Source of the DNA: Gautieria morchelliformis
Lineage: Eukaryota > Basidiomycota > Agaricomycetes > Gomphales > Gomphaceae
NCBI GenBank assembly: GCA_015179125.1
Contig: WHVA01000053.1
Location: 281,150 to 345,149 of the forward strand
Direction: 5' to 3'
DNA length: 64,000 nucleotides
The notes under the pieces are model-generated. The model did not search any database and was not told the DNA's origin. It saw only the letters and a list, made by a program, of their open reading frames with translations. This document shows, in pieces, positions 43,681 through 55,738 of the stretch (its first letter is position 1; every line of letters begins with the position of its first letter). Made by a program: the position numbers and the translations under genes.

Positions 43681-46672
43681 ATGTCTCAGCATGGGTCTTT
43701 GCTACAAGTGCTCAATACGTACCCAATGCTGGCAGATGTCCCCTTTGACATTATTTCTACCTTCATCACACTCGTTAGACACCTCCAGGAGCGTATCTCT
43801 TGGACTCAACCCCATGACGCAATCAATCCTCCCATCACCCTACCATTGAATATCCACAATTTCTTGCATGATGCTACTGACCAGGACCATGATACAGTTG
43901 AACTGCTCTGGAAGGCCCTCATGTGGATCGCTTGGGAGGTCACAGACACCCAAAACTGTCGAAATGACCACAGAGCCAATCATCTACTGCCACTTTTCTT
44001 GAAGTTCAGCCCTACCAACGGTGTTGGTGAGTGTCCACCATGTTCTAACCATCTCTATTTCATATGTTCCACTTTACAGCATTTCATGACTCTTTCCCTC
44101 TCCACCGTACATGCATCGACCCGAAATGCATTCAAGGAGAACACCGCACCAGGAACTCCAGGTATCGTGAACTAACGGAACCTACTACCTATGCAGCAAC
44201 AGTTCTTATGAAAGACTTTGGTGCACTTCCATCCTATAACACATCTGCCTACTGCCAAAGTAAGCCGTTCCTATTTCTAGCATATTGTTATTTACTCACC
44301 TGTACCGGTAGAGTCCCACATGAGGTATTACCATGATTATCATGTACACACTGATGCTACCTCACGTTCCTACTACCCTGGTATTCCTCCTTATATTCAT
44401 GTGTCACAGTGATTTTTCATCGAGACTTCACTATGTGAGATCTTTGCAACAATGATGAACTGTGCTTGGTGTGTGTCTGTTACCATTGGTCAATTTGTTA
44501 CACATTTCTGAGGTTTACATCTAGGACATCTGCAACAAACTGTGCTCGAATATACAATGTATCCTTTACACCTGCTGACATTCAACTGCTTCTTCTTCTT
44601 CCACATACTTGGCAACCCAAGCTCACCTTGTACTATGATGATGTCTGGAACACATTTTTCATCCATGCATTGCTCCTTGACTACACCTCTCATTCTGCTA
44701 TGCTTCAGATCCTGAATAAAGCCCCTTCTCAGGCTGATCGACTGTGACCTGTTCTGGAAGCCCGAAACAAGCAGATGTCAGGGCCAGGACAGGAAGAATG
44801 GAGTCATGCTTGTGAGAAGTGTACTTACGTGTTCCCAGGAAATGATGGCCATGCTCATATGTACCCAACTGAACTACACAATGGTGTCATTTTGATATCA
44901 ATCACAGGTCGCATATGGTCAGTTGTCACCAATGGCATCACTCTTGGTTATCCCTGCTGTGCAGGGTCACTGTAAGGGCAACCCTGGCTGGTTGTGGAGA
45001 TCACACTACCACACAACTGACAAGGGGAAATCCAAAGTATGTATAAATGAACAGAGTATACAAGAGAGGGGATTCTCACCTGACAAGGGGAAATCCAAAG
45101 AGAAAGGTCTACGGACCCCCAATGTCAGCGAGCCCGTATTATACTACGCTGCGCAGCCAGGGACAACACTTGGCACCCGCCCATCAACCCTGCATCCTCA
45201 TGACCTCCCTGACCCTTGATCGACCCTTGATGCCACCTATTACACGAGTCGCTTGATTTTCGACACTGTTCCGAGAGTGGAATTCGGAAATTGGAGTGGA
45301 ACTGGCAAGGCAAACAGAACTGGTGGGAGTTCTCCCAGAAGGGGAATCATTTCCGAAAGCGGAGGCGGAGATGGAATTGGAACTGGAAGCGGAGTCGGAA
45401 ATGGAGTTGGAACTGGAAATGGAAAACAGGGTGTCCCCTGACAGTCACTCCATTGCAAGAATACGCTACCTAAAAACCACTCAATCTACTGTTTGGAGCA
45501 TGACCACTTCAAGAATTGATGTGCCATCATTAGCTGTGTCAAGTGCGTGTCCCCTGGGTTCAGGACCTGTGATGAAATGGCACATAGAGCATGTGAGAAC
45601 TACTACAACAAGATGGGCAAAGCAATGTTCCAGCTCAAGTTACATCTGGAACGAAGCAAAACATCCCAAATGAGCTCAGCAATGCCGCTGGATGCAGCAA
45701 GTGAACCCCCTGGGGACTACGGCATCGAAAAGACAACTTCCAACAATGACATAACTCTTGAAGATGAACCAGTCACAGTATCTGCTGATGGAGAAGTCTC
45801 AGTAGACACTGCCCCTGGAGCCGATCCAATTTGTCCTAGTAAGTCTGAAGGTGGCAAACAGAGTGTTTGAGCTTGATTTGGATGTAAACACACACACAAT
45901 GAAGAACTATGTGTTGCTTCCTGTGGAGTAATACTTGGAAGGCAAACCTTTTTTGGATATGAAGCGCCTAGTGCAGTTCGTGTGGGTCATTCGATATATA
46001 TATATATTATACTAATGATGGCTTTATATATAGGACTTCTGGCGCACATTATTCCCAACGCAAGCATCACTTCCAGAAGTGATATGGATGGATATGAACT
46101 GCGTCACCTCTGCTATGCTTGCAGCGCAAGGTGATACATACTTTCAACAATGTGCGCTTCCTGTCAACGTGTTTCACTACGAATGCAAGCATAAGAAGAC
46201 TCACGGATGGTGCACACAGAATTGCAACCCCTTCCTGTGGCCAGAACTCAGAACTCCCAAAGGTGAATGGCTATTTAATTTGTCGACAGCCAAGCAGACC
46301 AACGCATGGTTCGGTGGTTTCTTACCAATGGTGCGGGAGATGAGAGTGGATTGGTATAACTTTTTTCTTGATGAAATGATACGCAGGTGGAATATCATAA
46401 TGGTTGATGAGCTACGAAAAAAGGGGCAGGCTCCGTATCACATTCCTCGACATGTATTGCTTCACTCCGGGGAAGCAATTTCAACTAGTACTCAATATAG
46501 ACAAAGTTTATTGACTTATGTTGTAAGTCATGGTGCACAAGCAGCTACGTATGTGTATGATCAGGGGTCAAGGGAACTAAGGAGAAATGTCTTCAAGCAC
46601 CAATTAAGGGCTGAAGCAAGTCTGGGACCAAAACAACGAGAACTGTGGCTTCAAAAGAGCCAGCTACAATAG
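43681..46672 (+). pseudogene. KDZ-transposon-associated CxC5/CxC6 protein, split by a solo LTR
   Basis: Starts MSQHGSLLQVLNTYPMLADV. The CxC5-like cluster spans about 44000-44480: PLHRTCIDPKCIQG, then, after a GTAAGC intron, SCHMRYYHDYHVHTDATSR. A CxC6-like cluster follows: CEKCTYVFPGN, VTNGITLGYPCCAG, LHCKNTLPKNHSIYCLEHDH and CVSPGFRTCDEMAHRACENY. The C-terminal region (46045-46672) reads CALPVNVFHYECKHKKTHGW, FNLSTAKQTNAWFGGFLPMV and YNFFLDEMIRRWN, the terminal part of these Agaricomycete KDZ-linked proteins. Stops occur between 44400 and 44760 and at N-TGA-C near 45516. Role: probably accessory or transposase function of KDZ elements. Confidence 0.85.
44971..45443. mobile_element. Solo LTR inside the KDZ-associated gene
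   Basis: 473 bp, TGTAAGGGCA to CCCCTGACA, with the 5-bp duplication GTCAC (44966-44970 and 45444-45448). Removing the LTR and one GTCAC leaves the CxC6 frame continuous (CCAG to SLHCKN). It contains a GGAA-rich imperfect hexamer tract at 45270-45425. Confidence 0.92.
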
Positions 46673-47299
46673 CACATTGGAGTTTCTTACTGCCTAGATT
46701 GTTATTGTACAGTAGCTAGCTATTTAACTACTTGGAATGAAGCTATGCTATGAAAGATGCTTGTGGAGCAAGCAGGTGCCGCCGGTGCATGATATGTGCA
46801 CCAGTGCTGGGCTATGTACCTTATCTGATCATTTAGGTACTAGTGTCTTGGAGATTTCTATACTATTGTGGAGCGACTACATATATTCAGGAACGATGGA
46901 GTGCCTCCTGCACTCCATCTCAGATCAGTGCCTTGAGCAGCCCTGGAACCCGGCTCAGGGTTAAAGGGGCCAGCAAGATGCGTGTGTGAGTGATGTCATG
47001 CGCATCTAATAGATCCTGTGTTGGTAATGCGTATGTGCGTGAGTATCAGCACAAGAGTACTAGGATAGAACTTGATCTCCCATCCATAATATAACAACTT
47101 AAACCCTGGCATACAGTGGCCATGAGTAGCAACAGAAACAGGATCTGGTAGAGTAGGCAATGGCTGCTTCAGTAATGGAGACAAATGAGTTGGTGGCATT
47201 GATATGAGTGGCCCAAGGATATAAAACGATAAAGTAATGAATAAACACTCAGGTAGATGGATCGCCTCATCAGTCAATGATAATGACATCTTGTCCATC
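46673..47299. other. No gene seen
   Basis: Short ORFs only. This may hold the right end of the KDZ-related element; no inverted repeat was found. Confidence 0.4.
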
Positions 47300-47870
47300 T
47301 CAATTTTTTTCAATACTTAGTGGGATTGTCAACTCCATGGTATGATTCTCCTCTTCCTTGACCTGAACCTTTTGAGGTTTCCCTTTCTTATCACGACCAG
47401 TCCATGCAGCTTGCACCATCACCTTGTACTCGACATCTATGTCTTCACCTGCCGTGCCGCTCGCCAGGGGTAGATGAATGGCACCCCAGAGTGATCCATC
47501 GAGTACAATCAAACAAGCTTCCAAACGATGGCAATGATCCTTGCGGACAACCTACAGCAGAATTAGACTGGTAAGTAAACAATACACCATAAATATTATT
47601 ATTACCAGTTCCACTGCGACTTCAGATACCAGCACAAGTCAAATAAACACCTCATGGCTCATGGGAAGTATGGAGTTGGGGAGGGGGGTACCCGGAGGAA
47701 ACAGGGCCTCAAGCATATTTAATATAACTGCCCAGCCCTGCTCTCCAAAACTAAAACCATCAGTAAGAGAAATTATATGTACAAACTGACTTACTATGCT
47801 ACACCCCTGAGCCATCCTTGTCCAGCGAGGTAGCATGTCATTGGTGCAGGGTCATCAAGTATCAAAGGGT
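47300..47870 (-). pseudogene. Unidentified coding fragment
   Basis: Minus-strand frames PMTCYLAGQGWLRGV, then (after a GTAAGT...TTTAG intron-like gap) FGEQGWAVILNMLEALFPPG, and KDHCHRLEACLIVLDGSLWG, EYKVMVQAAWTGRDKKGK. They look protein-coding but I cannot name the family. Stops separate the pieces. Confidence 0.35.
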
Positions 47871-47918
47871 CTTCTCTTTCCATGAGACCTTCATATCCCA
47901 GAACTGGTCATTAGTGGG

Positions 47919-48457
47919 TGTAAGGACCCAGCCTTTGGCCGGTTACTTACCGGTATAACCTTTCTTCCGAGCCCAAGCCTTGTGATACTCATGCCCGAGT
48001 ACTTGTGACTCTGATCCTGCACCCGAGCCCGAGCTAGAGCTAGAGCTCATATCCGACCTTGATCCCATGCCTGAATCCCCTTAGTTACTGATTCCGCTCC
48101 ATCACGCATCATTTGTATATTACCTCGCCCTGACCTCCCCCTAATATGCTCACCCCTGACTCGTACCCTCACTCGTATATAAACCCCCTTGTATGCATTC
48201 CTACTCCTCAGTCTGAAAATCAACTATTGTATACTTTGATCCCTAGTTAGTTTCTAAGCCTCGCCTCTTAAGCCAAACCTCGCCTCTTATTCGTTTGCCT
48301 CCGAAGTTGGGACTCGTGCGTAGGGTCAGCGCAGCACATAAGCTGAAGCCTAGTCCCTCTTTGACTTCCCTACCAGAACCTCGCTCCGTAACCTTGGACC
48401 TTACCTCGGGTTTTGCCCCCAAGCTCGGTCAACCTTGCGAAGGATCGTATTGTAACA
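47919..48457 (+). repeat. 5' LTR-like sequence before a gypsy gag
   Basis: TGTAAGGACCC to TTGTAACA (539 bp), followed within about 50 bp by a plus-strand gag. It contains Pro-rich-looking GAGCCCGAG words and a TATA-like GTATATAAACC at 48173. No second LTR is present, so ends are inferred from TG...CA and position. Confidence 0.55.
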
Positions 48458-48500
48458 GTATTTTCAGACTGCTTACACCCTACGTATCCCTTTTCTTCAC

Positions 48501-49574
48501 TATGTCCATGATAACTCGTTCCTGCACCCTTCGGGGTATCTCAGAACAACGACGTTTCTCGGAAGCCCCCGATGATTCACCACCGTCCCCAGGGATACCT
48601 CTCGCAGACCCCACCGAGCCTAGTAACAAAGGCAAAGGTAGGGCTGACCCCGGTGACCCTTCAGGTGATCCAGGTGATGGCTCGGGAGGTTCTGACAACG
48701 ATCGGGACCTCCCCAACCTGCCACCCGAGGACCTCGGTGACCTTGAGGACAACGAGCTAATGTGTTGAGTGTTCATCAAGCTCACGAAACCTCGCGAGTC
48801 CAAAGCACGAGCCAAGGTCAAGGAACCAGATAGTTATGATGGTACTGACCAGGCCAAGCTTCACACCTTCTTCCTCCGATGTGTACTCAACTTCTGAGAT
48901 CGCCCCTCAGCTTTCAAAACTGGGGCCTCAAAGGTACAGTATGCTATCTCTTACTTGTCTGGTTCAGCTCTCCAGTACTTTGAACCGGCGATCCTTGGCG
49001 AAGTCCAACCTGAGCCAGATTGGCTTGAGGACTGGGACAGCTTCAAGGCCGAGCTTGAGCTCAACTTCAGCCCATACAACAATGCCGCCCAAGCCGAGAT
49101 CGACCTCGAGAAGATTGTTATGAAAGAGCACCACAAGGTCACGCAATTCTTTATCAACTTCGCCCAAGCTTCGACTCGGACTCAGTGGAACAATGTGGCC
49201 CCCCGACACCCCCCCTATAAGGGCTTGGCCAAACGAATCAAGGACGATCTGCTTCACTTCCCTTGATTCCATAGCCTCGCCGAGCTTAGGAACTTCGTGC
49301 TGGAATGTGACAGCCGTTACTGGGAGCGTAAGGAATATGATGCTATGATCAATGGTCGTAGTTCCCAGCCCGCGCGCACCACTAATCAGTCCAGCAGCAA
49401 TGCCGCTAACAACAATCAGTCTTCCAGCAGTTCTAACAACAACAAGAACCGCAACAAGACCAACAACAACGGCAAGGGTTCCAATGGCAACTCTTCGAAC
49501 AACAAGAGCCAGCCCAACATATCAAGCAAGCTCGGGAAGGACGGTAAACTGCAGAGCACGTATTTGCAGGATAT
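48501..49574 (+). pseudogene. Ty3/gypsy gag (capsid) fragment
   Basis: Starts MSMITRSCTLRGISEQR; an acidic Pro/Gly linker follows. The capsid pattern is VKEPDSYDGTDQAKLHTFFL, VQYAISYLSGSALQYFEP, WLEDWDSFKAELELNFSPYN, FFINFAQASTRTQWN and LAELRNFVLECDSRYWERK, then an Asn/Ser/Gln-rich tail. TGA stops occur at about 48766, 48898 and 49264. The reading frame breaks into a G-rich block at about 49575, so protease and RT are missing. Confidence 0.88.
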
Positions 49575-50030
49575 GAGAAGGGAGGAGCGGGAGCGCGGGC
49601 GGGGCGGGGGCGCGGTTGTGCGGAGGAGGGAGACCGCGCGGAGGGTGCGGGTGATGGGGGAGAGGTGCGGTTCGCGGGGGGTGCGGAGGCGGGTGCGGGA
49701 TGAGTGTGACTCGGAGGCGGCCGCGTATGGGGGGTGCGACGATAAGGAGGAGGAGGAGGAAGAGATGGGACGGGCACGGGGGTGTGGGAGGCGCGCGAGC
49801 GTTATGGATGCGGTGCGGAGCGGGCGGGCGAGGGCGAGGCTTGCGAGGGGCGTGAGCGTGGTGGGTGGGACGGGCGTGCGGTGGGAGGGAGGCGGCCGTG
49901 CGCTGAGGGGAGGGAGGGGGAGAGAGGGAGGCGGTGCACGCAGGTGCACGAGCGGCCTTTGGCGCACGGGAGCGGGGGTGGAGAAGGGAGCGGGCCGGAC
50001 GTGGGTGTGAGGCCGCGCGTGCGTCGTTTC
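49575..50030. repeat. G-rich, strand-skewed low-complexity island
   Basis: About 450 bp dominated by GGGAGG, GCGGG and GGTGCG words, in sharp contrast to both sides. Open frames on both strands (Arg/Gly-rich on plus, Pro-rich on minus) are side effects of composition. Several runs of three or more G could form quadruplexes. Confidence 0.75.
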
Positions 50031-50953
50031 GCGTCCCCGTGGTCTGCGTCTGCGTTGGGCTGGGTCTGCTTTTGCTCTATCATAGTACCTTACTCTTCCT
50101 TGGTCTCTCTGCTTTCTGCCATTCGCATGAGCATACTCATACACGCGCACATACTAGTACACTGTACACTCCGCAGAATAGAGACACATTCTCAAATGCC
50201 TCGATTAAGCAGAACATGGGAGAACTGGAAGGAAGATGGGGAATGAACGTTAAACATGCTTAGGCCTCAGCTTTGGCCCTACCGACTGGTCGAAATCGCT
50301 TCCCAGGAATAAATAAATATTTTTTTTGGTGCTTCTCGCTTGAAAAGAACTGCGCAAAAACACAGACCAAGAGTACTCGGAGCGACGCTGTCAGTCGGAT
50401 TATGGAATACGAACCACTACCACGAGTCATCCGGGATCCCTGCTGAAAAGAGCGGGTGTATCAAGTCGAATCCATATTATTGATGCGTGATGGTACAGCT
50501 ATCACATTGAAGGTTTCTCTGCCATGAAGCGGTATAGTGTTCACTCGGCCGGTCCGGGGGATGTAGGACGTACCGTTAAAATCATGTTCCGACTTGGCCC
50601 ACGCCCTCCCGACGTGTTGCGCAAGAACGAAGACGAAAGTCGGAGGTACGGAAAAAACGGGGCTTTAATGTACCACAGTCGATGGTTCGGTGCAAGGGCG
50701 CTAGAAAAGGAAATCCTCTGGGTGGGCCTTAAATTCATGTGCAAGCGTCCTTGGGTGCCTGGGCACCGTACGCGGAGGGACCTTCGGCAAATGCGCGTTT
50801 GGTGTAAGAGCGCGTGTATGCCGGGGGCAGATGCCGTTGGAAATGGTTCCTATGGTCCCTCATGTTCTCTTAGGGGCGTCCATGGACGACGGCTCCGTGT
50901 CGCGTCGTAAACGCGGTAAGTCACACGTGACAAACAACTTTGTTCCCGCCCAC
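50031..50953. other. Intergenic to 5' leader
   Basis: No domain recognised. Short plus-strand frames precede the NTPase gene and may be its 5' UTR; an AATAAATAAATATTTT tract is at about 50308. Confidence 0.4.
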
Positions 50954-53900
50954 ATGAGTGAAGGCAAGAAACGAGCATATGACGCAGGCGAAAGCGGTTC
51001 ACGAGCCGGTTCAGGCAGCCCGCCACGGAAGACTCAGCGCCTGGACACTACTCCATATCCTGCTACACCCGAGGAGCATGCACAAATGGACGAAGCGATT
51101 TTGAGAGATCCATTTATAGGAGAATTTGGATGCCGTGTGCCTTTCCCCAAATTTGCCCCACGTCTTATAACGAGCATCGTTGATAATGCCGACCCTAAAC
51201 ATCTGGACCAAAAATATCTCCGACAGTCAGAAGCTCAGAGTCTCCTGGACACCGAAGGCGGCCTTCTCAAAGAACTGGAAGATGCATGGGATGCGAAGGA
51301 ATTCATTCGTGATTTAGGTCACGCCTGATATCAGTTTTTAAAGCAAGAGTCTAACTAGTCATTTAGAAATCTTACAGCCTCCAGGGGCCTCGGCCGGACG
51401 GACGTCCAGGAAGATTGCTTTGGATACATCACTTTCAACGGAGGAACAAGATCAAGGTCAGACTAGATAATTGGTGCCAATAATAGCGCTCATCTATCGT
51501 TACAGCATCCTCTGCTGCCTGGCAAACCCCATACGTGGCAGGAGCACATACTTCTTTCATCAAAACAATCGACGCACTCTACTCCAAGGAGGACCAGTTC
51601 AACGTGCGCGTTTTCATATATCATAACTACATATTTTTATATACCGTACAGTATTCTAACCACGTTGCGCTAATTCAATCATCTGGCTGTGGCAAATCGA
51701 GGATGCTTCATGAAGCGTCTCAACTTATACCCACGGTCATCATGAATTTCGGGGCGTCCGATGAAGGTATGTCATGTTATTCAAATTACAGCAAGTATGT
51801 TGACTATTGTGCAAGGCTTTCCAAAATCGGATGGACAAGTCCGGGAATATCTTGTCGGTGCGAAGACCAACCAACAATGTGAGAATAGAGTCGCCAGTTT
51901 TTTCACCTCACTGTTCCGGGAGCTCTCCAAAGTCAACTTTAAGTCTCCGTCTGAGTTGGCCGGATACTTGGGGTATGGCGACGCTGAGAAATTGTCAATA
52001 CGGACGGCCTTTTTTGATGGTGTGATATCAGAAGCCTGCGAGATTGAAGTCAGAGCACCTCTTATTTCAGAAGTTTATGCCACTAAAGAGCCCTATCCTG
52101 CAGCAAAGCATTCACCGTCAAACACCGCCGCCGCCTAGTAAAGAGAGTCCTTCTGTTCCTCGCTTGGATCGGTCAGGAGGTCAGTTCCATCCACACATAT
52201 TAGGCATTACACCTTGATTTAAATTTCATTTCCCTGGAGTGGAGCGAACATTGGCGATGGCTACCACAACCCTTGTAGATAAAATACCTGGTCAAGAAGG
52301 TCTGAACGTCAAGCTTCTCCTGGGATTTGATGAATCTAGCGACCTAGTTAACCGGACGAAAGATTGGGACGCTTTCGAAAAGCTTCGTCGAGTATTTCGG
52401 TATCTCCGCGGGCGGCCTATCTTTGGTGTATTTTTGTCAACGACTGGATCAGTCAAGCAGTTCCATCCAGCCTCAAGGTGGGATAGGTCCTCGCGGATCC
52501 AAGACGGCACCCTCTACCTTAATCCACCTGTCACCCTGGTTGACTATGACCAATTAGCAATGAAATTGGTAAAAGGGAACACGCTTGACGATGCAACAAC
52601 CATGGACTATATGATATCACTGGGACGGCCTCTGTGAGTCTTGTGATCCTAGGTAAATTGAGCTGTTCAACAGCCTGATTGGATGAACAGCTTTAAAACT
52701 CGGTATGATGCGATGAAGAGCTTAAAGGGGCATAATATCGAGTTGGACATAGTAAAATTCGCTACCCACAAACTGCTGGACGGGCAAGACGAAACATCCG
52801 ACCTCCCCTGTAGTATCGCACCACTCGCAACCCGGTTGCCGCTGGAATTCAACGCTCTAACTGACGATGGCCGAGTGGCAGAACAACGACAGGTTGAATC
52901 CCACATGTGAATATGCCTCAACATAGATGCGTTTGCGGATATAATGTATACGGTGTCGCCTTCGGAGCCCGTTTTAATCGAGGCGGCCGCAAAGACTATC
53001 GGAAATCGTGAAACAAATCGTGAAACAAAGTTTACCGACCGCGCTGTGCACGTCCTTCATCGTTTTCTAGCTAACCGTTTTTTGTCCAAAGGCGACCGAG
53101 GCGAGCTGGCTTGCATGCTCCTAATATTGCTTGGTCGTGATATGGCCTGTCGTGCTATGACCGGGTTGGACACGCCAATGCGTTACCATACCCTGGTGCC
53201 CGTCACTGACTTTCTCACAAACCTTTTTGCCGATGGTTATAAGGCTACCGTCCTGGGAGCTCAAGCGTATGAAGGTGGGCCATCCCTGGAAGAGGTCTTC
53301 AAGGATTCATGGACACACTGTACACACTTTTTGAAGGTGACAGATCACAAAGTCGTAAAGTGAGCCTGAATTGTATTTGGTCTGTTCGCACTCTGAGGTT
53401 ACTTCGCAGTCGTAAATTCTTAATGCGGCTGATGGCACGCGGGGCAGGGATCCTTTGTGCCGATAATCAACTTGGAATTGACGCAGTCGTACCTGTCTGC
53501 TACAAGGGAAAGAAATTGGTCACAGAGAATATCACGGCAATCGCTATACAATCTAGAAATGTTGCCCTTCTGCGTAAACCACGGGACGCGATATTCACAA
53601 ACATGGGTCCGAACTATACAGGAATTTCCGACAATGACCCTCCAGGTAAAACTTACTTCAACATGATTCTTTTGACTTAACTTTTCGTGCTTGCTTTGTA
53701 GGCGATATCCCGATTATCAAACTCCTGCTCAGTGTCGGAACAAACACAGCTGTCCTTACATGTCCCACCTGGAAGCGTCCGGAAAAGACTCGTTCCCAGT
53801 CGAAGGACGTGCCGCTATCACAGCAGCATTTCAGATTTTTTGCTGCCGGCATGAGTCACAAGGTCTTCCGTCCAATTCAAGCGGAGGACGAGGCAATATG

Positions 53901-54102
53901 GCGTGCGCTTCTTTTGCGGAGTGATGTGACCGATATTTATGGCCGCGGTGCTCATGAATCTGCCCTTGACATCATCCGGCGGATGACTCCCGCGACGCAA
54001 TCCGATCATAGACATTGGGATGCGTTTTTCCCACTTGACTTTGAGGATGGAAACATGCCTGTTGATGTTGCCTCGGACATTGACGACGAGAATGCGGATT
54101 GA
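50954..54102 (+). CDS. P-loop NTPase with restriction-endonuclease-like C-terminus, multi-exon
   Basis: Chosen start MSEGKKRAYDAGESG. Exons separated by short GT-AG introns give: a disordered leader; a segment with VPFPKFAPRLITSIVDNADP; a P-loop IQSSGCGKSRMLHEASQ (about 51685-51730); GFPKSDGQVREYLVGA; a middle region (LLLGFDESSDLVNRTKDWDA, RGRPIFGVFLSTTGSVKQF); a helical region (FADIMYTVSPSEPVLIEAAA, GDRGELACMLLILLGRDMAC); and a tail RGAGILCADNQLGIDAVVPV, ITAIAIQSRNV. The architecture resembles large Agaricomycete-expanded proteins in which a KS-type NTPase is joined to an REase-fold domain, as in Crinkler-related proteins; that link is from memory. The usual Q-x-K of the nuclease motif reads QSR. 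Exon junctions near 52040-52240 are uncertain. Looks intact. Confidence 0.65.
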
Positions 54103-54344
54103 TATGCACGTAGGCACAGGGGGGTGAATGATACACGGACGTTAGTGACCCTCTGTGGGGTAGCTTGCGGCGCTCCGCCAGAAAGAGGGAGTTTTGGCAG
54201 ATAAGTGGGTTAGTTCTGCGAACATGTGACCGAATGGTACTATCGGACAACAGCAGTTTGAACATAGGAGTTTGGAACCCCCTTCCCTAGTAGCCACACA
54301 CCGCATGTCAATCTTAGCAACTGGAATTCGAATTCAAGGCTATA
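54103..54344. other. Intergenic
   Basis: Nothing recognised between the NTPase stop and the LINE fragment. Confidence 0.5.
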
Positions 54345-55100
54345 TGCTTAGGGACCCCAGAGCCCCGACCGGATTTGAAGTACGACGGAGTCCGAATACA
54401 GCCACAAGCCTCGCACAAATTCCTTGAGTGTTCTTCGACGAAGAACTCAGTTGGAAGATCCAAGCTGAAAAAGCCATTGCTAAAGCCGCTAACTGGACAT
54501 TACTATTCCGCAGATTATCCTAGCCCAACCTAATGCCATGCAGTACCCAAGTTCACATACGCGGATGTCTGGATCACACCTGAGCAGCGCAAGGCGAGAA
54601 ATTAAGAAGAAAGCTTCAAGATCAGTCAATGTTGTGCGAAAACTAGCCTCAGTGCAGAGACTAGCAACACTAGCAATAACTGGGGCGATGAGCACAACAG
54701 CGACAGACGTTCTGGAAGCTCATGCGAACATCCTGCCCATCAAATGCTCCTACTCACCTAGTCAATGTCTGCCTCAGAGCCGCCATCCGCATGGTCACAC
54801 TGCCTAAAGACCACCCCTCCACGAGCCTGTCCGGGTCTGCGCTCATCGCCTCGTCAAAGCATCCTTTCCTCCTAAAGCACATTCCAACTCAACCCAGATA
54901 AGTTTGAAACTATTACGCCAGCCTGTCATCCCGATGTACCACCAACGTTCACCACCGAGATCACGGAGTCTCGAGATGAATCCAAAGAGGCAGACGTGAA
55001 TGACGGCACGGCCGCAAAGGTATATGCTGACGGCTCAGGGATATATGGCAATGCTGGAGCAGCCACAGTGCTCTACAAAAACAGTTGAGGTTCTAAGACA
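54345..55100 (+). pseudogene. Non-LTR retrotransposon (LINE) RT 3' region and RNase H start
   Basis: Broken frames read VFFDEELSWKIQAEKAIAKA (the LGV-x-x-D...W block after the RT catalytic core), RSVNVVRKLASVQRLATLAI and TGAMSTTATDVLEAHANILP, then KVYADGSGIYGNAGAATVL, an RNase H first-Asp motif followed by a stop. This order (RT tail, linker, RNase H) is typical of Tad/I-type fungal LINEs. Both ends are truncated and several shifts are present. Confidence 0.8.
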
Positions 55101-55738
55101 CGGGTGTGAAAGAGTGCACATTCAGTCATTCAGCGATATACATCATCCACAAATTTAACCCGAGGAACTGTAAAAGTGACAGAGTGCCTCACCAAACGCA
55201 ATCGCAGATTGTGGCTGAGCCGGGACCGACTCTGAAGCCGCCTCTCCCTCATGGATAAATCGTCGTTGTCTTCTTCCATATAAGCAACGTACTATAAGTA
55301 AGTTATCGCGAACAGCAAGATAAAGAATGCCACAAAAGGCGATGGTCCAATGTGTGCGCCATGGTGCAACTTGAACTCCGATACTCCGACAAAGGCCTGC
55401 AGACATCAAATTATTAGATTTTCCAAATTTCAAAGGTTGTGTGCGCCACCTATTGTCTGGAACTTCGCGGTGTACTGTGCCGTCAATACTAGTATTGTTC
55501 TTACAAGCTAATAGGTGTTACCATGCCATACGTTAAAGTGCATTCGCATGAAGACCATCTGACAATTCGCTCAGTGACGTTTCGTGGTTACAGTAATGAC
55601 TTATTCGGAAGTAATCCTCCGGCCCGTGTATTATGGATGCTGTACATCTATTCCTGATGCCACATGCTACCAGGGACCGCGCACGTGCACGTTCAACCAA
55701 CATGATAAAACGAAAGGGGATGCCATCTGTACATCTAA
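55101..55738. other. Intergenic, possible promoter of the phospholipase C gene
   Basis: No gene recognised. Short minus-strand ORFs only. Confidence 0.4.

Noticed and set aside
49416..50150. 244-aa Pro/Arg-rich minus-strand ORF
   Set aside because: It is a by-product of the G-rich island and overlaps the real gag frame in its C-terminal part.
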